The notes: generated by a model from the letters alone, not told the origin. A DNA stretch of 64,000 nt from Rhizodiscina lignyota (GCA_010015805.1 ML978123.1:2666001-2730000); one strand, 5' to 3'; shown: positions 11,556 to 23,691, counted from the first letter of the stretch. Numbers and translations are program-made.

Positions 11556-14500
11556 AGCAGGCGCCTAGGTATTGGTTGTTAGGGTTTACTCCGTCCTGTA
11601 TTTCGCATTACTGGTAAGGCGACGGCGTTACATACACATGAGCTTTGAAGCTCTTGTAGGTCTGCAATAGATGGAATAGTCATATATTCCTTGCGCACAG
11701 CGCGTCTCGTAATCGGCGTTGACCCCTACTTCATCATTTCATCACGTCCGAGAGCTGAAGGCGCTCGGACAGCTCGCACTGATGAGCATGTTTTGCAGCT
11801 AATATCCGGCGCCGTGTGTTTTGCGTCGAACCCATGGCATAGCTTATCTCACAGCAGGCACCTTGTAATTGACCAGAGCCCCTGCAAGAGCAAGTCGATA
11901 GATTCCAGCCGTTGCGATTTCGACTTGAGCCCACTCTAACAAAACGACCCCTAAGTCTTCCAGCCGCTGTCTTCATGTGCCAGATGTACGCAAGCACCTC
12001 AGCTCACATGACTAGTCTAGAGAATTCAGAGCCCATTACCTTCTATTACTCGTGCCCTTCAGGATGGAGCTGGTTTCGAGCTGCGCTGTACATGACAGTG
12101 AGTTTCTCCACAGGCTCCAGCATAATGGAATCTCCGTTCTCCTGACTGGGGACTTCGATCGGAACAAGGCGAACAGGCTTCTTGCTTGTGGCCCAAGGCT
12201 CGCATGACGTAAGTTGTGAATACTATTCAAGAGGCAAAGCGTCCAGACTATTGAATGCAGGCAACATTGAACTCATCGCAATAAAAGGCGTGGGACAGCA
12301 AGAGCCTCTCTCCTCTTCGCGCCTTCCGCGGCGGCGACGATGGTGGCAAACCTTAAGCCAACGTCAACAATTTCATTTAACCGATCCACTTGCGTACGCC
12401 TCCAGGGAACGTCCCAGATTTCTGTTCTTCGGGCCAATCCGAATACCTAACTGCCATCTTCCAGTGTTTAGGCTCTTCCCCGGCCTTGCAACTAGCCGCG
12501 GCATGCACGTAAGCCGTTTGAGGCTAAGGTAAAAGATCGCTCCCTGTCATCGCACAACGGGGCCTGCATATGGATTGGGGTTGCTCCGGGGTATTGTATG
12601 ATGTTCGTGGTCGACGGCCATCAGGCCATCATGTCATGTCCGTCTGCTCAGTCTTGAGACACTTACCCCCACACTCTCGCGCACGTCTTTGTCTACAGCC
12701 CACCTCCGTGATCGGATGACTCACGGAGGAGCTACTGCATGAGTACGTGAGCAGATGCAGCGGCTGCAATAATGACTCCAACTGGCATATTCTGAAACAA
12801 TGCCCTTTTTGGCCAACCGCAAGAATCGATACCCGACGGTGCAGCGGCGATCAAGATCAAGAAGTTGGAAGGCCTCCACAAAGAGACGAACAAAATAGTC
12901 AGCAGACCAAAAGCTCAAACTTGGTCATTGAGCATTGAAGCCATTGATCGCTCGGCTCGCGTCGGCAACTGCACATTTCTCTTACCGCCAGGAACACCCG
13001 TCGACAAGTAGGGCGAAGCGTCCCTGTCGAGCTGAGCACGCTCTGGAAAGAGCAGAGATCTTGCACGTCACCTGCAGGTCACCGAGTCGGCCATCTCGCT
13101 GCCGGCCATTTCCTTGGAAGAAGGTTGCACTCGCCACAGCAGGCACGTCGGGCAGCAGTTTTTGCGGATGGGACGACGTCCGCAGCGTGGCGGAGTGGTT
13201 GCAGATGGGACGCATGCCGCTATCGGCCAGAGGTGCCGGGCACAGCGAGAATCTCTGCGTTTCCTGCAAGGGAAAAGCAGCCGGGAAGCAGCCGAATCTT
13301 GACAGGGCGCCTTTCCCTTTTCTTGCGCTTACAGACGCTGCTTTTGAAACGGGCCCAAGGGCAGGTTTCTCTCCTTCCGGCGCTGCGGGACGAAAATGAT
13401 CGCTGGAAATCTGGGGCAGGGAATCATGGCCAGGGATGTCATACCGCGATAAATTCGCTCTTAAAGTCTTTCGCCAAACGCTAGCAAGGGGCCGTGGCCT
13501 ATGCTCGCACACAAACCTCTACGAGATCGCAGTTAATAGTAGCGAGTTTATGACGGTATCATGCGAGAGCACACTGCAGCGCACCACGGCGCAAAATTGC
13601 TTGATGAGCGAATATCGGAGACGTGTAAAAATAAAAAGGCAAGTATGGCAGACCACAGAGAGTATAGAGAATTCTGCTGCCTGCCGTTTGCTGCGACAGG
13701 CTGATGAGGATTCAACAATGCGGTGAGGTTGGATCATTCGGTTTCCTCGCTACGACTCCTACTGCATCCTCCGCTGCATGGTGAAGGAGAGTGAAGTCAC
13801 CAGCCATAAGACTTACACTTGCTTAGCCACAGCTGCTCTTGCCCTTACTATGAGAGGCAACGGTCGCTCGGTCAGACCGACTGAGGCGGCGAGTGAGAGG
13901 CCGGCAGATGGTCTCGAGTGCACAGCCTCATGTGCTCTGCAGACGACATGCACGAGGCCATCATACGCTTCGTCATTGCCCAGGAAGTTGGTGTTGAACG
14001 ACAGCATTGACGCCTCCTTCAGCGAAATTTCCACATGCCTGGAGATCATGCGATGGTTTTAGCAGGCGCCCGGCGATGATTCTTGTAACTGCAACTCTTT
14101 CTAGTGAGCTGCCATATCGGCTGGGCATTATGCCCAAGGATCCGGGATGCTGAGGCGCGATCCCTGCCGCGCAGTGCGATTGGCGACGGGTTTCGCAGGC
14201 TAAAAATATGGGCTGTGCGCTCACGACCACTCGTCCTTGTTTTGCACAAGTCTCGCTGCGCGTGTCTGTCTCTTCACCAGCGTCCACGAGACCTCATTGC
14301 TCGCACACCGCCCGCCTACTCGGCAGTCCAGGAATGCCCTGAGATGAGCGTTCGGCCCGCGCTTGCCAGTTCTGGAGGCAACGCCGCGCTTGTCGATGCG
14401 GCCTCATGCGCGAGTATGGGGATGCTTCGATGGCTTCTGGAAGGCGAGCTGCGAGAGATTGGCGACCTGCCAGGGCAGCATGCCTCTGCATTTGTTTGAT

Positions 14501-15335
14501 GATGGGCAGCATGTTTCAAGCAGCTCGACCGCCGGCAGCAGCACAGTGGCACTGCATGGCGAGGTGCTGGAGCGATGCTGCCATGCGCTCGATGCGGATC
14601 GAGCACGGCATGAGCAAGCTGCAGCGCACCCAGACCATAAGAGCGGGAGGTTGCGCAATACATGTGTGATGGCAGCGCAACTATTATTATTGAATCCCTC
14701 TGCACACTTACAGTAAGCGCGGACATCGCATTTCCTATCTTCGCCGTCGCCATCCGGGCAGGGAGGGTGTTCATCGACCCCAATCTCGCGCTGCACCCTG
14801 AGAACCAACAGCTCGACCATTCGCGGCGACGCGCCGGCTACAAGAGGGAGTTCAGCTTCGCAGCGTGGTCGACGTGCATAAGGGCACAGGGCCTGTCTGC
14901 GTAGGGGAGTGCTTTTCGCTGCACGCACGCTCTAGCAGCAGCAGCTGGGGCTGGGTACGCAGTTCCCGGCTAGGCCTGCTGCGCATCCGCTCGCTGTGGG
15001 TCGCCCCAGTGGCCACCACTCTCGCTCCCCTCCACTCACGCTCGCTCGCGCAGGCCGCTCGATTATAAGACACTTCCCAACCCGTCTTCAGCCTCTGCTT
15101 ATCCCTCACCCTCCTCACACCTCGACACCACCCTCTTCCGCCTTTCTATTCGTCCTTCTCTTTTGTCCCTTTCACCAAATTCGGCGTGCACACTAATTCC
15201 CTCGTTGGGACCGCCAAACAATCCAGACCGCCCGTCACATCTCGTTAATCTTTTTGTTGCTGTCACAAGAACGACCAGTCCCTACGAATCGTCATTCTTC
15301 TCTTCGCGCTCTTCTCTCTCACACACTTTGTCGCA
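11556..15335. other. 3.8-kb non-coding region upstream of an orphan gene
   Basis: This holds the 3' UTR of the SLC35F6-like gene and a very long upstream region for the gene at 15336. Open frames of up to 176 codons occur on both strands in the GC-rich part (12.9-14.9 kb), but they overlap one another in opposite strands, are rich in Arg/Ser/Ala/Cys and contain no domain, so they look like by-products of composition. I see no RNA gene with convincing structure. Confidence 0.45.
15060..15335 (+). promoter_or_regulatory. Pyrimidine-rich leader before the orphan gene at 15336
   Basis: The plus strand here is dominated by C and T with few G, in runs such as CTTATCCCTCACCCTCCTC and CTTCTCTTTTGTCCCTTTC. 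Such CT-rich tracts directly upstream of the ATG mark core promoters and transcription starts in filamentous fungi. It supports the gene at 15336 being expressed from this strand. Confidence 0.5.
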
Positions 15336-16385
15336 ATGCCCGTCTCACTGCTGCCCGCCTCGGCGGCTGCCTTCGCGCCCCGGACCACGCCGAATGTAGT
15401 GCTCAACTCAAAAGTGGAACCGTGGTTAACGCAAACGCTGAAGCGCATCAACCGGATCAAGCGCCCTCTGAACAGTGTCCCACAGCACTTCCGATGTCTC
15501 ACGGAGACGCTGTCAAGCGAGCGCGCAATCTGGACGCTATGCTCCATCATGCTCCCCAAGGCGCCCGACTCGGAACTGACCAGGGACACCAACCCGCTGG
15601 TGGAGGCTCTCTTCAACTATCAGCTCCTCCACATTGAGGCCTACGTCGTACATGTGGACATGGTATCGCAACATGAAGTCGCCTTCAAGCTGACCCAGGA
15701 TACCATCGACTCCCTGATTGAGTACCACAAGGACATCTACTCTATCGACGTTTCCGCCAGCACCTGGCCCTGGGCCGAGAAGGAAGTCCAATTGAAGAAG
15801 CTCCAAGAAGAATTCGTCCAGGCCGTCAACCGTTACGTCTTCCGAACGGGCGTGCGCGCTCTCGAGGGCCTTGAAGAGGATGGCGCTGGTGAGCTGCTCG
15901 ACGGTAGGAGCGAGGACGTGAAGAATGCCATCATGGGCCTCTTCCTCCCGCTCCTGCCTCCACCACCAAGGATTGTTGACGTTGTGCGCCCGCAAGCTCT
16001 GCTACCTAGCTCACCAGCTGGCGGCCACTTCTGGCACCCATCGCAACATATCGCCCCTCCTCATCCTCAGCCTGTCGAGTCTTGGAAAGTTCTCCCTTCC
16101 ACTCCCAGCCCAACTCTGGCGTCTTGCACGAGCGAGTCACAGCCTACTTTCTGGTCGACTATGGGCTTGAACGACCAGCTGCCTTCACCGACGCCTTCGT
16201 ACAGCCAGCCCTTTACGACCAGCCAGTATTACAGCCCTCCGCAGCCAACTGCCGCGGTCGTGTCGATGCCAATGTCCCACAGCTTAATCGCTCAACAGTG
16301 CGGCACTGCAGTCTCTGGTCCTGGATTTGGACCATTTGACTGGAGCAACAACAACTTCGCACCGACATATGCAACCGCGATATAG
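15336..16385 (+). CDS. Hypothetical protein, 349 residues, helical N-half and Pro/Ser-rich C-half
   Basis: A single uninterrupted frame with a good start after a CT-rich leader. I do not recognise the family. Residues 1-190 look folded and mostly helical, with segments such as KVEPWLTQTLKRINRIKRPL, LVEALFNYQLLHIEAYVVHV and DTIDSLIEYHKDIYSID and scattered aromatic residues. The second half is low-complexity, rich in Pro, Ser, Gln and Tyr (LPLLPPPPRIVD, PSPTPSYSQPFTTSQYYSPP), as in many fungal nuclear regulators. There is no signal peptide, membrane segment or zinc-binding motif. The unusually long flanks (3.8 kb upstream, 1.8 kb downstream) resemble those of regulatory genes, but a role in regulation is only inference. 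Confidence 0.75.
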   Translation: MPVSLLPASAAAFAPRTTPNVVLNSKVEPWLTQTLKRINRIKRPLNSVPQHFRCLTETLSSERAIWTLCSIMLPKAPDSELTRDTNPLVEALFNYQLLHIEAYVVHVDMVSQHEVAFKLTQDTIDSLIEYHKDIYSIDVSASTWPWAEKEVQLKKLQEEFVQAVNRYVFRTGVRALEGLEEDGAGELLDGRSEDVKNAIMGLFLPLLPPPPRIVDVVRPQALLPSSPAGGHFWHPSQHIAPPHPQPVESWKVLPSTPSPTLASCTSESQPTFWSTMGLNDQLPSPTPSYSQPFTTSQYYSPPQPTAAVVSMPMSHSLIAQQCGTAVSGPGFGPFDWSNNNFAPTYATAI

Positions 16386-18149
16386 GGCGACGCTCGAGTT
16401 TGAACCAGCTTACTCCACATACATGGCACGACCGGGTCGACGGGTTCTTCCACTTCTGTTCAGCCACGCACATTTTAATACCCACTTTTGAGGCCGGCAT
16501 AGACATTGCGACAAAAGCAAGAGAGACGAGACGAAGACACGAGATTCGCTTTGCATGAAGTGATGTTTCCTCAGCATCAAGCGCATTTACAGCATGCATC
16601 ATGGGACGGCGTTCTTTCTGACATTTAGCGACATCATTTCCTTGGATATCCTTTCCTTTGTGATTGCCGATTTAGCGAGCGCGTTTTTTTCTGGATTCCC
16701 GACCGCATATACACCAAACATTGGCTTGGACAGCCATACCTTCTTTCCTTGGAAGGATACGTTTTTTGCATACCTGGGAGGCTTTTCATATGTTTTTGTT
16801 TGGCATTTGTCTGCAAGATCGGAGGAATGGCCTCACGGCTCTGTTTTGAATCACCGGGGCGGGTACACTCGATTTTATCGTTTCCTAATGTCGTTCCTCA
16901 GGCGATTGCTCGCGATGATCTCGCAACTGAAGAACTGGCAAGCTTGGTTCCTTCGACCGCGACTTGTGGTCTCGCGCCATGGGCATCGCCTTCGTCTACC
17001 CGGTCTGGCAGAAACGCCGGCTGGATATACACTGGGAGACGAGACGACACGAACACCGACGCCGTCTGCGATGGCTGATCGGCTGTTCTTCCACATACTA
17101 CGACTGGGACCTGGGAGAGGTGGACACTACCGACATTGGAACGTCGCTTGCGACAATCCCATCAGCATGCTTTTGGGCGGTGGACGGAGACACGGTGTCC
17201 TACCGACACCAGGGACCAGAAACGGGTTGTGGAATACAGGCTCATCCTCTATGATGGATGCTGGGGCGGAACTCTGCGAGTTTCTGCAAATTGGCTCTGG
17301 GAGCTGGTCGACCAGGCCGATGTAAAGATGCTTCAGCTTGCTGAGCTCTTTAGATGTAGTAAATGTAATTCGATGCAATTGAAAAAACTTGCATAAAAAC
17401 AAGTTTTCTACATTCACTCTCGCGTGCCACGATTCTGCGTATGTTTGGTGCTGGTGGTGCCTCGGTCCTTCAGTCTCAGTGTCATGACGAGAGTGGAGTA
17501 CTAGTGCTGGGTCCTTAAATGTCGAGTTGTATTCGCCGTTTGCAGTAACCGCTGTGAGTGCTTGGGCGTTGCAACGGGCAGCGAAGGTACTTGTAAATCA
17601 GCTCATTCCAGTATTAAATACCTCTGTTGCTCTCAAACTGCCCTGAGCCGATGCGGAAGCCATTATTATCCTTCCACCTCACTCGCGCGGTCCGACACTT
17701 TAACCTGGTACGCTCGGCGAGTACAGCTGCGGCGAGGAAGCAGCGACAGCTCGTCAGTAGCACCCCCTCCCCTTTGAGCAAAACAGAGCGCATCCCACGC
17801 CCAAACGGCTCCGCTGAGCGTTGCAAGCTGCCAGGGCGTGTTTCACGGGCGCCTCTTCGGGGCAAAGTCGTCATCAAGCCAAGCGAGCAGGTTACAGTGA
17901 CAGCCCGCGCTCGTTGTCATATAAGGCCCGGCAGCACCAGCCAATCAGCGTCACGAGCGCCAGTCCAGCCTCTTTGTTCACTACTGCCCGCAACTGGACT
18001 ACGGCATCGAACTGCCCACCGACCCTTCGCATTCCCGCCGGCTCGACGACCTCGCCACCGCTCACAATCTGGCCTGAAGACAACCGCAGAAGGGCTGCTT
18101 GGGCGACATCGAGGAAGCAGTGGTCGTCCACTGCGTTGTGCGAAGGGCC
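16386..18149. other. Long 3' flank of the orphan gene and promoter of the GID4 gene
   Basis: The first ~1 kb is T-rich on the plus strand (for example ATCATTTCCTTGGATATCCT and TACGTTTTTTGCATACCTGG), a composition I associate with long fungal 3' UTRs. A 243-codon open frame (16594..17325) lies in it but has no recognisable domain and no promoter of its own. The rest, up to about 18.15 kb, is GC-rich and probably the GID4 promoter and leader. Confidence 0.4.
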
Positions 18150-20757
18150 ATGCCGCCAGGTACGCATTCCAGTTCGCCAGCCCTGCAGATCAGCATACGC
18201 AGCGCAGCTCCCCTCGCTATCGGACATCACTGACCAAACGCGAACAGCAAATTCACCGTCGCGCTCACCACTGCCTCTGGTACGTGCCCACCCCTCCTGG
18301 CAGGTTGTCTTGAAGCATCTCGGCCGCTGTCCGCCGCAGACGTCAACAAGTCACGCCCTACCAGCCGCATTCGACCCCAGCTAACCAGCACGCAACCCAC
18401 AGGACCCCAACATCTCCAGCGCCAGCTCGAGCGCATACCTCTCCGACCTGCGCCCGATAGACAGCATACGCGTGCCCGACCTCGCGTCGACGCTGCTGAG
18501 CAGTCACTCGCATCTCGACCCTGATTCCGCCGACGAAGCGAACGACGCCAACGTCAGTTTCCTGCGCACGCCGCTCGACCCGCAGGATGAGTGGCGCGCG
18601 CAGAACGCAGAGATGTGGGAGGAGCTGCAGCACCGGCAGCGGGAGAGGCAGCGGCAGAGGGAAAGTGTGAGGGAGCGGGTAGGCAGTGCGACGACCAGCT
18701 CCTTAGCTGGATTGGGTTTCACAGGCTCGGTTGAGGATCGGGCGAGGAGGGAGAGGTTGCAGCGGGTTCTGAATCGCTTGAATCGCATGCATGACTCTAA
18801 CTCTGGCTCTGGTGGTAATGCTCTCCCTGCACTGGGTAGCAGGGCGGATAGCTACGGCGAGAGGATCCCAAGAGAAAACAGTCTGTATGACTGGAGTCCG
18901 GCGGACGAGTCGCTGGCCGAGCAACAGAGGCAGACGGATACTGCTACTGAAAGAGAATCAGAGGACAATGATGACCTACAGAATTGGGTCGAGATTGAGC
19001 GAGCGGCCATTCCAATCTACACCCAGCTGCGACGAGAGCAGCCGAACATGGGTCTGGATGTACTGCGGAACTTTGCAAGAGCACAGGCCAGAGCACAAAT
19101 CCACCCAACCGACCAGGAACGACAGAGTGATTCGAACCCGAGACTCAGGGAAATCTCATTACTAAATAGACCCCGGAGCGGACACGGCGAGAGCGGCTCG
19201 GGCACTGCACTTCCATCAGAGTCGCTACGGAGTCAGGCTATGCTGCAGTCTGTCAGACGCCACGGAAGAGTCTCCGCGCGTTCGAGAGAGTTCATGCAGC
19301 GGTACATCATGGATCGCGAACGGTACGGCCACGACAGCGACGAGCGGGAACGATGGCATGATCAGCGAACGAGGGCGGCAGGCACAGCGACGAGCTTTCA
19401 TTCAACAATCGCTTCAAGTGACGATGTCTACGAGTTTTCGAGACGGGCATGGCAGTCCCAATCGCGGTCCTCGCTGGATCAGCCTGGAAGTGAGCGGGCG
19501 AGAGGAGCTTATCGACGCAGTTACCTAGAGCATCCGCCTAGAGAGCAACAGCGCGCTGATCCGCCGCCAGAGCCGTCGCTGTGGTTGCAGCAAGCTATCA
19601 CGTACATCGCCAAGCTCCGGGATTGCGTAGACTATGAAGACGCATTATCACATGCTGTAGACGCGGGCTTCGTCAACAAGGAATTCTTTGGTGAAGACCA
19701 AGATGACTTCTTGTGGGACCTGGACAGCGTTCCTAGGCCAGCAGAGACGAGTTGGCTAGCGCCAGGCGCTGTATTTGCCGGCAGCCAGCACGCAACTAAC
19801 GGTTATCCGCCGTGGCCACTGAGAAATAGAGAAACTGAGGGTCGCGAGACAGGATCAAGTATACCGAGGAGCTCTTGGCGCTCATTCGCACAAGCCAACG
19901 CAGAGGCCTACGCGGACTCACGCGCCAGAATGTGGGACCACAGAATCGGCCCACGTCCCAGAGAACTAGAGATAACAAACTCCACCAGCGATTCAACTCA
20001 TCGTAGAACCGGCGGCCCACCAGACAGATGGCCCGTCAAAGTCACCATCCATGCCGTAGACTACGACAACATGACCATAGCCGCCACCATGGAAGCCTAC
20101 AATGTCCCCAGCTACAACTCGAGTTATAGCAGCATCATCAGCACCGCAAACGCAAACGCCACCGCGCAGACCCTCGGCCTCTTCCGGAGGGACGATCAAG
20201 ACTCAACGATGACGAATACAGCACACCCCCCTATCCTCCCGCGCACATCGAGCATAACTACGTACCTCGAAGGCGAAATCTTAGACCTCACTACACATAC
20301 CTTCCGCACGGAATCCTACACGAGCCAGTTGACCACCGACGCAATGTACTGGCGCAAGCTCGAGCCGTTTGCGCATCTTACCAGCGACGACGATATGGTG
20401 CGCACCTTAGTTAGCCAGCGCCGTATGCGCGAGCTGGGGGAGAAGTACATCCTCATGCGGTGGAAGGAGCGCTGCTTCATTCCGAAATCCAACGCATCTT
20501 CTCGGCCACCCGCTAGTGTAAGTTCAAGGGAGAACGTGTGGGACGGCGCGCGACCTTGGATGAACAACGGGGATGGCGTGATGGCTGAGACGGGCGAGGG
20601 GTGCGGGCTCACGATCAGTGGGTTCTACTACGTCTGTTTGAGGAGGAGCGATGGTGCAGTGGAGGGACTCTATTGCGATCCCGAAAGTAGCCCGTACCAG
20701 CATCTGAGGCTGAGCAGAGTCGGAGGAGGTAATTTCCCCGTCTGGGGCTTCAGATAA
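18150..20757 (+). CDS. GID4: GID4/Vid24-type substrate receptor of the GID (CTLH) ubiquitin ligase
   Basis: The main exon is 18403..20757. It is preceded by a well-supported 123-bp intron (18280..18402, GTACGT, CTAAC branch point, CAG) and an upstream exon encoding SDITDQTRTANSPSRSPLPL. That exon has no ATG in frame, so a further start exon is needed; the best candidate is ATG at 18150 with a 43-bp intron 18160..18202, giving 813 residues, but this 5' end is uncertain. The last ~200 residues are the Vid24/Gid4 domain: SSITTYLEGEILDLTTHTF, DAMYWRKLEPFAHL, EKYILMRWKERCFIPKS, GLTISGFYYVCLRRSDGAVE and GLYCDPESSPYQHLRL. The yeast protein recognises N-terminal proline degrons on gluconeogenic enzymes after glucose return. 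The ~550-residue N-terminal part is Arg/Glu/Ser-rich, disordered, with a likely coiled coil (HRQRERQRQRESVRERV). Confidence 0.88.
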
Positions 20758-21197
20758 GAGGGCAAGTGAAGGCGGCTGCAGAGGAAACAAAGCATATGGA
20801 GTTGGCATGGTTTGGCGCAGTTCGTGCATGGCGTTTGCTGAATGGCGCACAGTTTCGTGGCGCATTGCGGAACAAGTTAACATACAGGAAGGGACTTGGC
20901 TCTGCAAAGGATTTACAGGGAAATCATCACTAGATGTAGGTATGAGGAATCATCAATCAATATTGAGAGTACTACTTCATCCAAGTCTCTCGTCTTCCGT
21001 ATTCCTTTCAAGACTGTGCCTGCCGTCTCTGCGATGGAAGACGCTTTCGTTGGTCCTATGCAACAGAAGCGCTCTATCCAACTATCGTCTTCCGTATTCC
21101 TTCCAGAATGGCTGTTTCCAATGCGTAAGAGCTTTCGCCTATCCCATACAGCAGATGCGCTCTCATCCAGCTCTCCAGACGCTCGAAAGACAAGCGT
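20758..21197. other. Convergent intergenic region
   Basis: The stops of the GID4 gene and the minus-strand gene at 21198 face each other across 440 bp. The region should hold both 3' UTRs and terminators. No gene is seen. Confidence 0.5.
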
Positions 21198-22247
21198 TCA
21201 GTTCTGCGTCGACCACACGTAGAACTCACGAATCGCGCGCTCACACTTCTCTTCTTCAGTCAGCTGCATCTCATCTTCGACAGCGACTTGTCCGCTCACT
21301 TCTTCCGCCAGCTCCATCTTATCCTCGGCCGCGACCTGTCCGTTATCCGCTTCTTGCGCTGACTTAGGGAGGACTGACGCCGACTCGCCACAAGAGCTGG
21401 CATTCTTCTCCCTGTGCACATTCTCAACATTGCTCTCAACATTCCGATCACGTTCACGGGCAGGCGCTGTAGGCATTGTAGGTAGTGGATGCTCCAACTG
21501 CCGACGCAGCTCGTGCACGCTTACCTCGCCAACCCAGCGGTCCTCCCAGCCCTCGTCAATCGGCACAAGCTCCTCGACGCGCAACGCCACGAACTGCCAC
21601 ATGTTGCACCACTCGCCCTGTCCCTCCTTCCCGATCCAGCTCATCTCAATCCCCTGCTTCTTCCCCGGAATCGCAATCTCGACGCCCGGCCCCATGAACA
21701 AGTTGACCTGCAGCACCTGCCACGGGAACCAGTCGTCGTCGTCGACGCTGCGCATGTCGGCGTCGCGCTCGAGTATCAGCGTCGCGCGCTGCCGCGCCAG
21801 CTCGCCCGCGCCGTCCAGCGAGTGCACCTTCATGCGCATGTCGCCGACCAGCACGAGGTCGTCCTGGTCGCGGCTGCCCAGCGGGTGGAAGCGCCACAGG
21901 CTGAACTCCGAGTCGGTGCTGAGGCGCAGCACGCTGCGCTCGACGTGCTCGACGTGCTCCTCGTGGCCCTCCATCGCGCCGCTGTAGTCGCGGTACAGCT
22001 GCATGCGGTGCGTGACGAGCAGCTGCGTGTACTCGGCCGTCGGGAAGAGCGTGTCGATGCTCGTGGTGCCGTGGACGGCGCGCGAGAGGTCCGACTTTGC
22101 GTAGATCTGCTGCTCCGGGTGCGTGACGAAGGGGCAGCCCTCGTCGAGCTCGCGGCAGTGGTAGTGGTACTCGCCGCGCAGCTTGTTGAACAGCTGCAGC
22201 GCGGCCATGTGCCGGTCCGAGCGGCAGAGGAAGACTAGGTCTGTCAT
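21198..22247 (-). CDS. Hypothetical protein, 349 residues
   Basis: One uninterrupted frame starting MTDLVFLCRSDRHMAALQLF. I do not recognise the family. The first ~240 residues look globular, with aromatic-rich segments DSEFSLWRFHPLGSRDQDDL, DDWFPWQVLQVNLFMGPGVE and QGEWCNMWQFVALRVEELVP. The last ~100 residues are acidic and disordered, with an internal duplication (NGQVAAEDKMELAEE and SGQVAVEDEMQLTEE), ending EEKCERAIREFYVWSTQN. There is no signal peptide or membrane helix, so it is probably cytosolic or nuclear. The 5' half is strikingly GC-rich at third positions, unlike its neighbours, which supports real coding. It converges with the GID4 gene. Confidence 0.75.
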   Translation of the reverse strand: MTDLVFLCRSDRHMAALQLFNKLRGEYHYHCRELDEGCPFVTHPEQQIYAKSDLSRAVHGTTSIDTLFPTAEYTQLLVTHRMQLYRDYSGAMEGHEEHVEHVERSVLRLSTDSEFSLWRFHPLGSRDQDDLVLVGDMRMKVHSLDGAGELARQRATLILERDADMRSVDDDDWFPWQVLQVNLFMGPGVEIAIPGKKQGIEMSWIGKEGQGEWCNMWQFVALRVEELVPIDEGWEDRWVGEVSVHELRRQLEHPLPTMPTAPARERDRNVESNVENVHREKNASSCGESASVLPKSAQEADNGQVAAEDKMELAEEVSGQVAVEDEMQLTEEEKCERAIREFYVWSTQN

Positions 22248-23691
22248 ATTTTAAGAGTTTCGAGGTCTGGGATGCGGAGATGTGTTTCGTTCCTCACGAG
22301 GGGGACTTGTTCGTGAGGCTTCAGCGAAGTTGGTTGTTTAGGCTGGGAATGAGGAAGATTGTGGAAGCGGGAGAGGAGGAGGATGTGTTATGGTGGTGCC
22401 TGAGAGATTTGTTGTGATGGTGTCACTGCCATTGTTTGTGCCCGTGGTACTGGTGTTAAGCCGCACCAATGCGATCTTGGTTTCATTCCGTACTGACGGC
22501 CGGAAAGAACTATTGCCGCAAGAGGCCTGAATGGCGTTAAGAAAGCTAGAGACCTCTCATCGAACCTAAAGACAAGCAATATGTCCTTATGGATACCGTT
22601 CATATTGTCTTGCCTCTTTCCATTATGCGCGTGCATGCTCCAAACTCGATGCGCAATGATGCAACTTGGAAGACGGACCAAGGACAAATCGGATATTCTA
22701 ATGCATGCCCTCAACGCAGCTGTATGCCTGAGAAGGTCTGATGGGTCTACAAATTGTGCTTGAAGGCTGTGAGAAGTCCATTTCTGCTGCAAGTGGGCTG
22801 CAACTGCCGGAATCAAGAAATTGCGTCTGCATGAAGTGGCTACATGTGTGATATCAAATATCGCATTAGAGCAGTTTAATTAATTGGATACGCTTTCAGA
22901 CACTCTCTATTTTGCATGTTCTTTATTTCGCGCTAACTTTCCTCGGCAAGTCGGGGTTGCATGAAGTTTGGAAAGATCAATCGTGAAATCATCGACGCAC
23001 TTTCGGCATGCAAAGCATAGTCTGAATGTAGTTGGCATTTAATACAAGTGAAATTGTGAAGAGCAGTGAGTGAGCAGTATCCCATTCCATCGATAACGTC
23101 ATATGTGTATCTATGTACATGAAATTTTGTCTCATGAGTTGAGAAGCTTGGTGTATCAAGGTTGAGTTCGCAACTCCCCGTGCTGAAGAGGCAGCGATTG
23201 AGACCTTTGTTCACAGGATATCCGACCAAATATCATCTCTTGAGAGCTTTCCAAATCAATATCGAGAAGCCTTACCGTTAACTCATCCGCACCGACGTTC
23301 GCATGTGACATGTCACTGTCTCGTGTAAGACTCAGGTGGTTCGGCGACATCGTTTCGCTGTCCTCGAGAATGCCATCCCATTTCCCAAACTCTTCATCAC
23401 TTCCAATGTTCTTTTTAAATCTCCTGTTATCATCAATATGTCGCCAGCAGGCCGGTATCTTTGGCACATACCTCGTTGTATACGAACCGTTCTTCTTGGG
23501 ATCCTCATCAGTTTCGGGGCAGCACTGGCAGTACAGCCGCAAGTTCAATCACAAGTGCATATTTTATGACGGAGAGAAATAATTCTAGCTATCAGAGCCT
23601 GTGAAAGGGAAATGGAACGTACCTTCTTCGTGGCCGCAGCCAGAATCGACGACTCCTGCACCGCTGGTTTGTCGACATCATGTGTACCTAA

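Noticed and set aside
13186-13260. tRNA-like stretch with GGCGGAGTGGTTGCAG resembling a Ser/Leu D-arm
   Set aside because: No matching acceptor stem, anticodon arm or GGTTCGANTCC box follows.
12982-13512. 176-codon minus-strand frame
   Set aside because: Overlapped by open frames on the other strand in GC-rich DNA, with no domain or conserved motif.
14404-14928. 174-codon Cys/Ser/Arg-rich minus-strand frame
   Set aside because: Composition-driven, overlapped by other frames, with no domain.
21489-22238. 249-codon plus-strand frame antisense to the 349-residue protein
   Set aside because: A shadow of the GC-rich codon use of the minus-strand gene; rich in Val/Ala/Arg/His without motifs.
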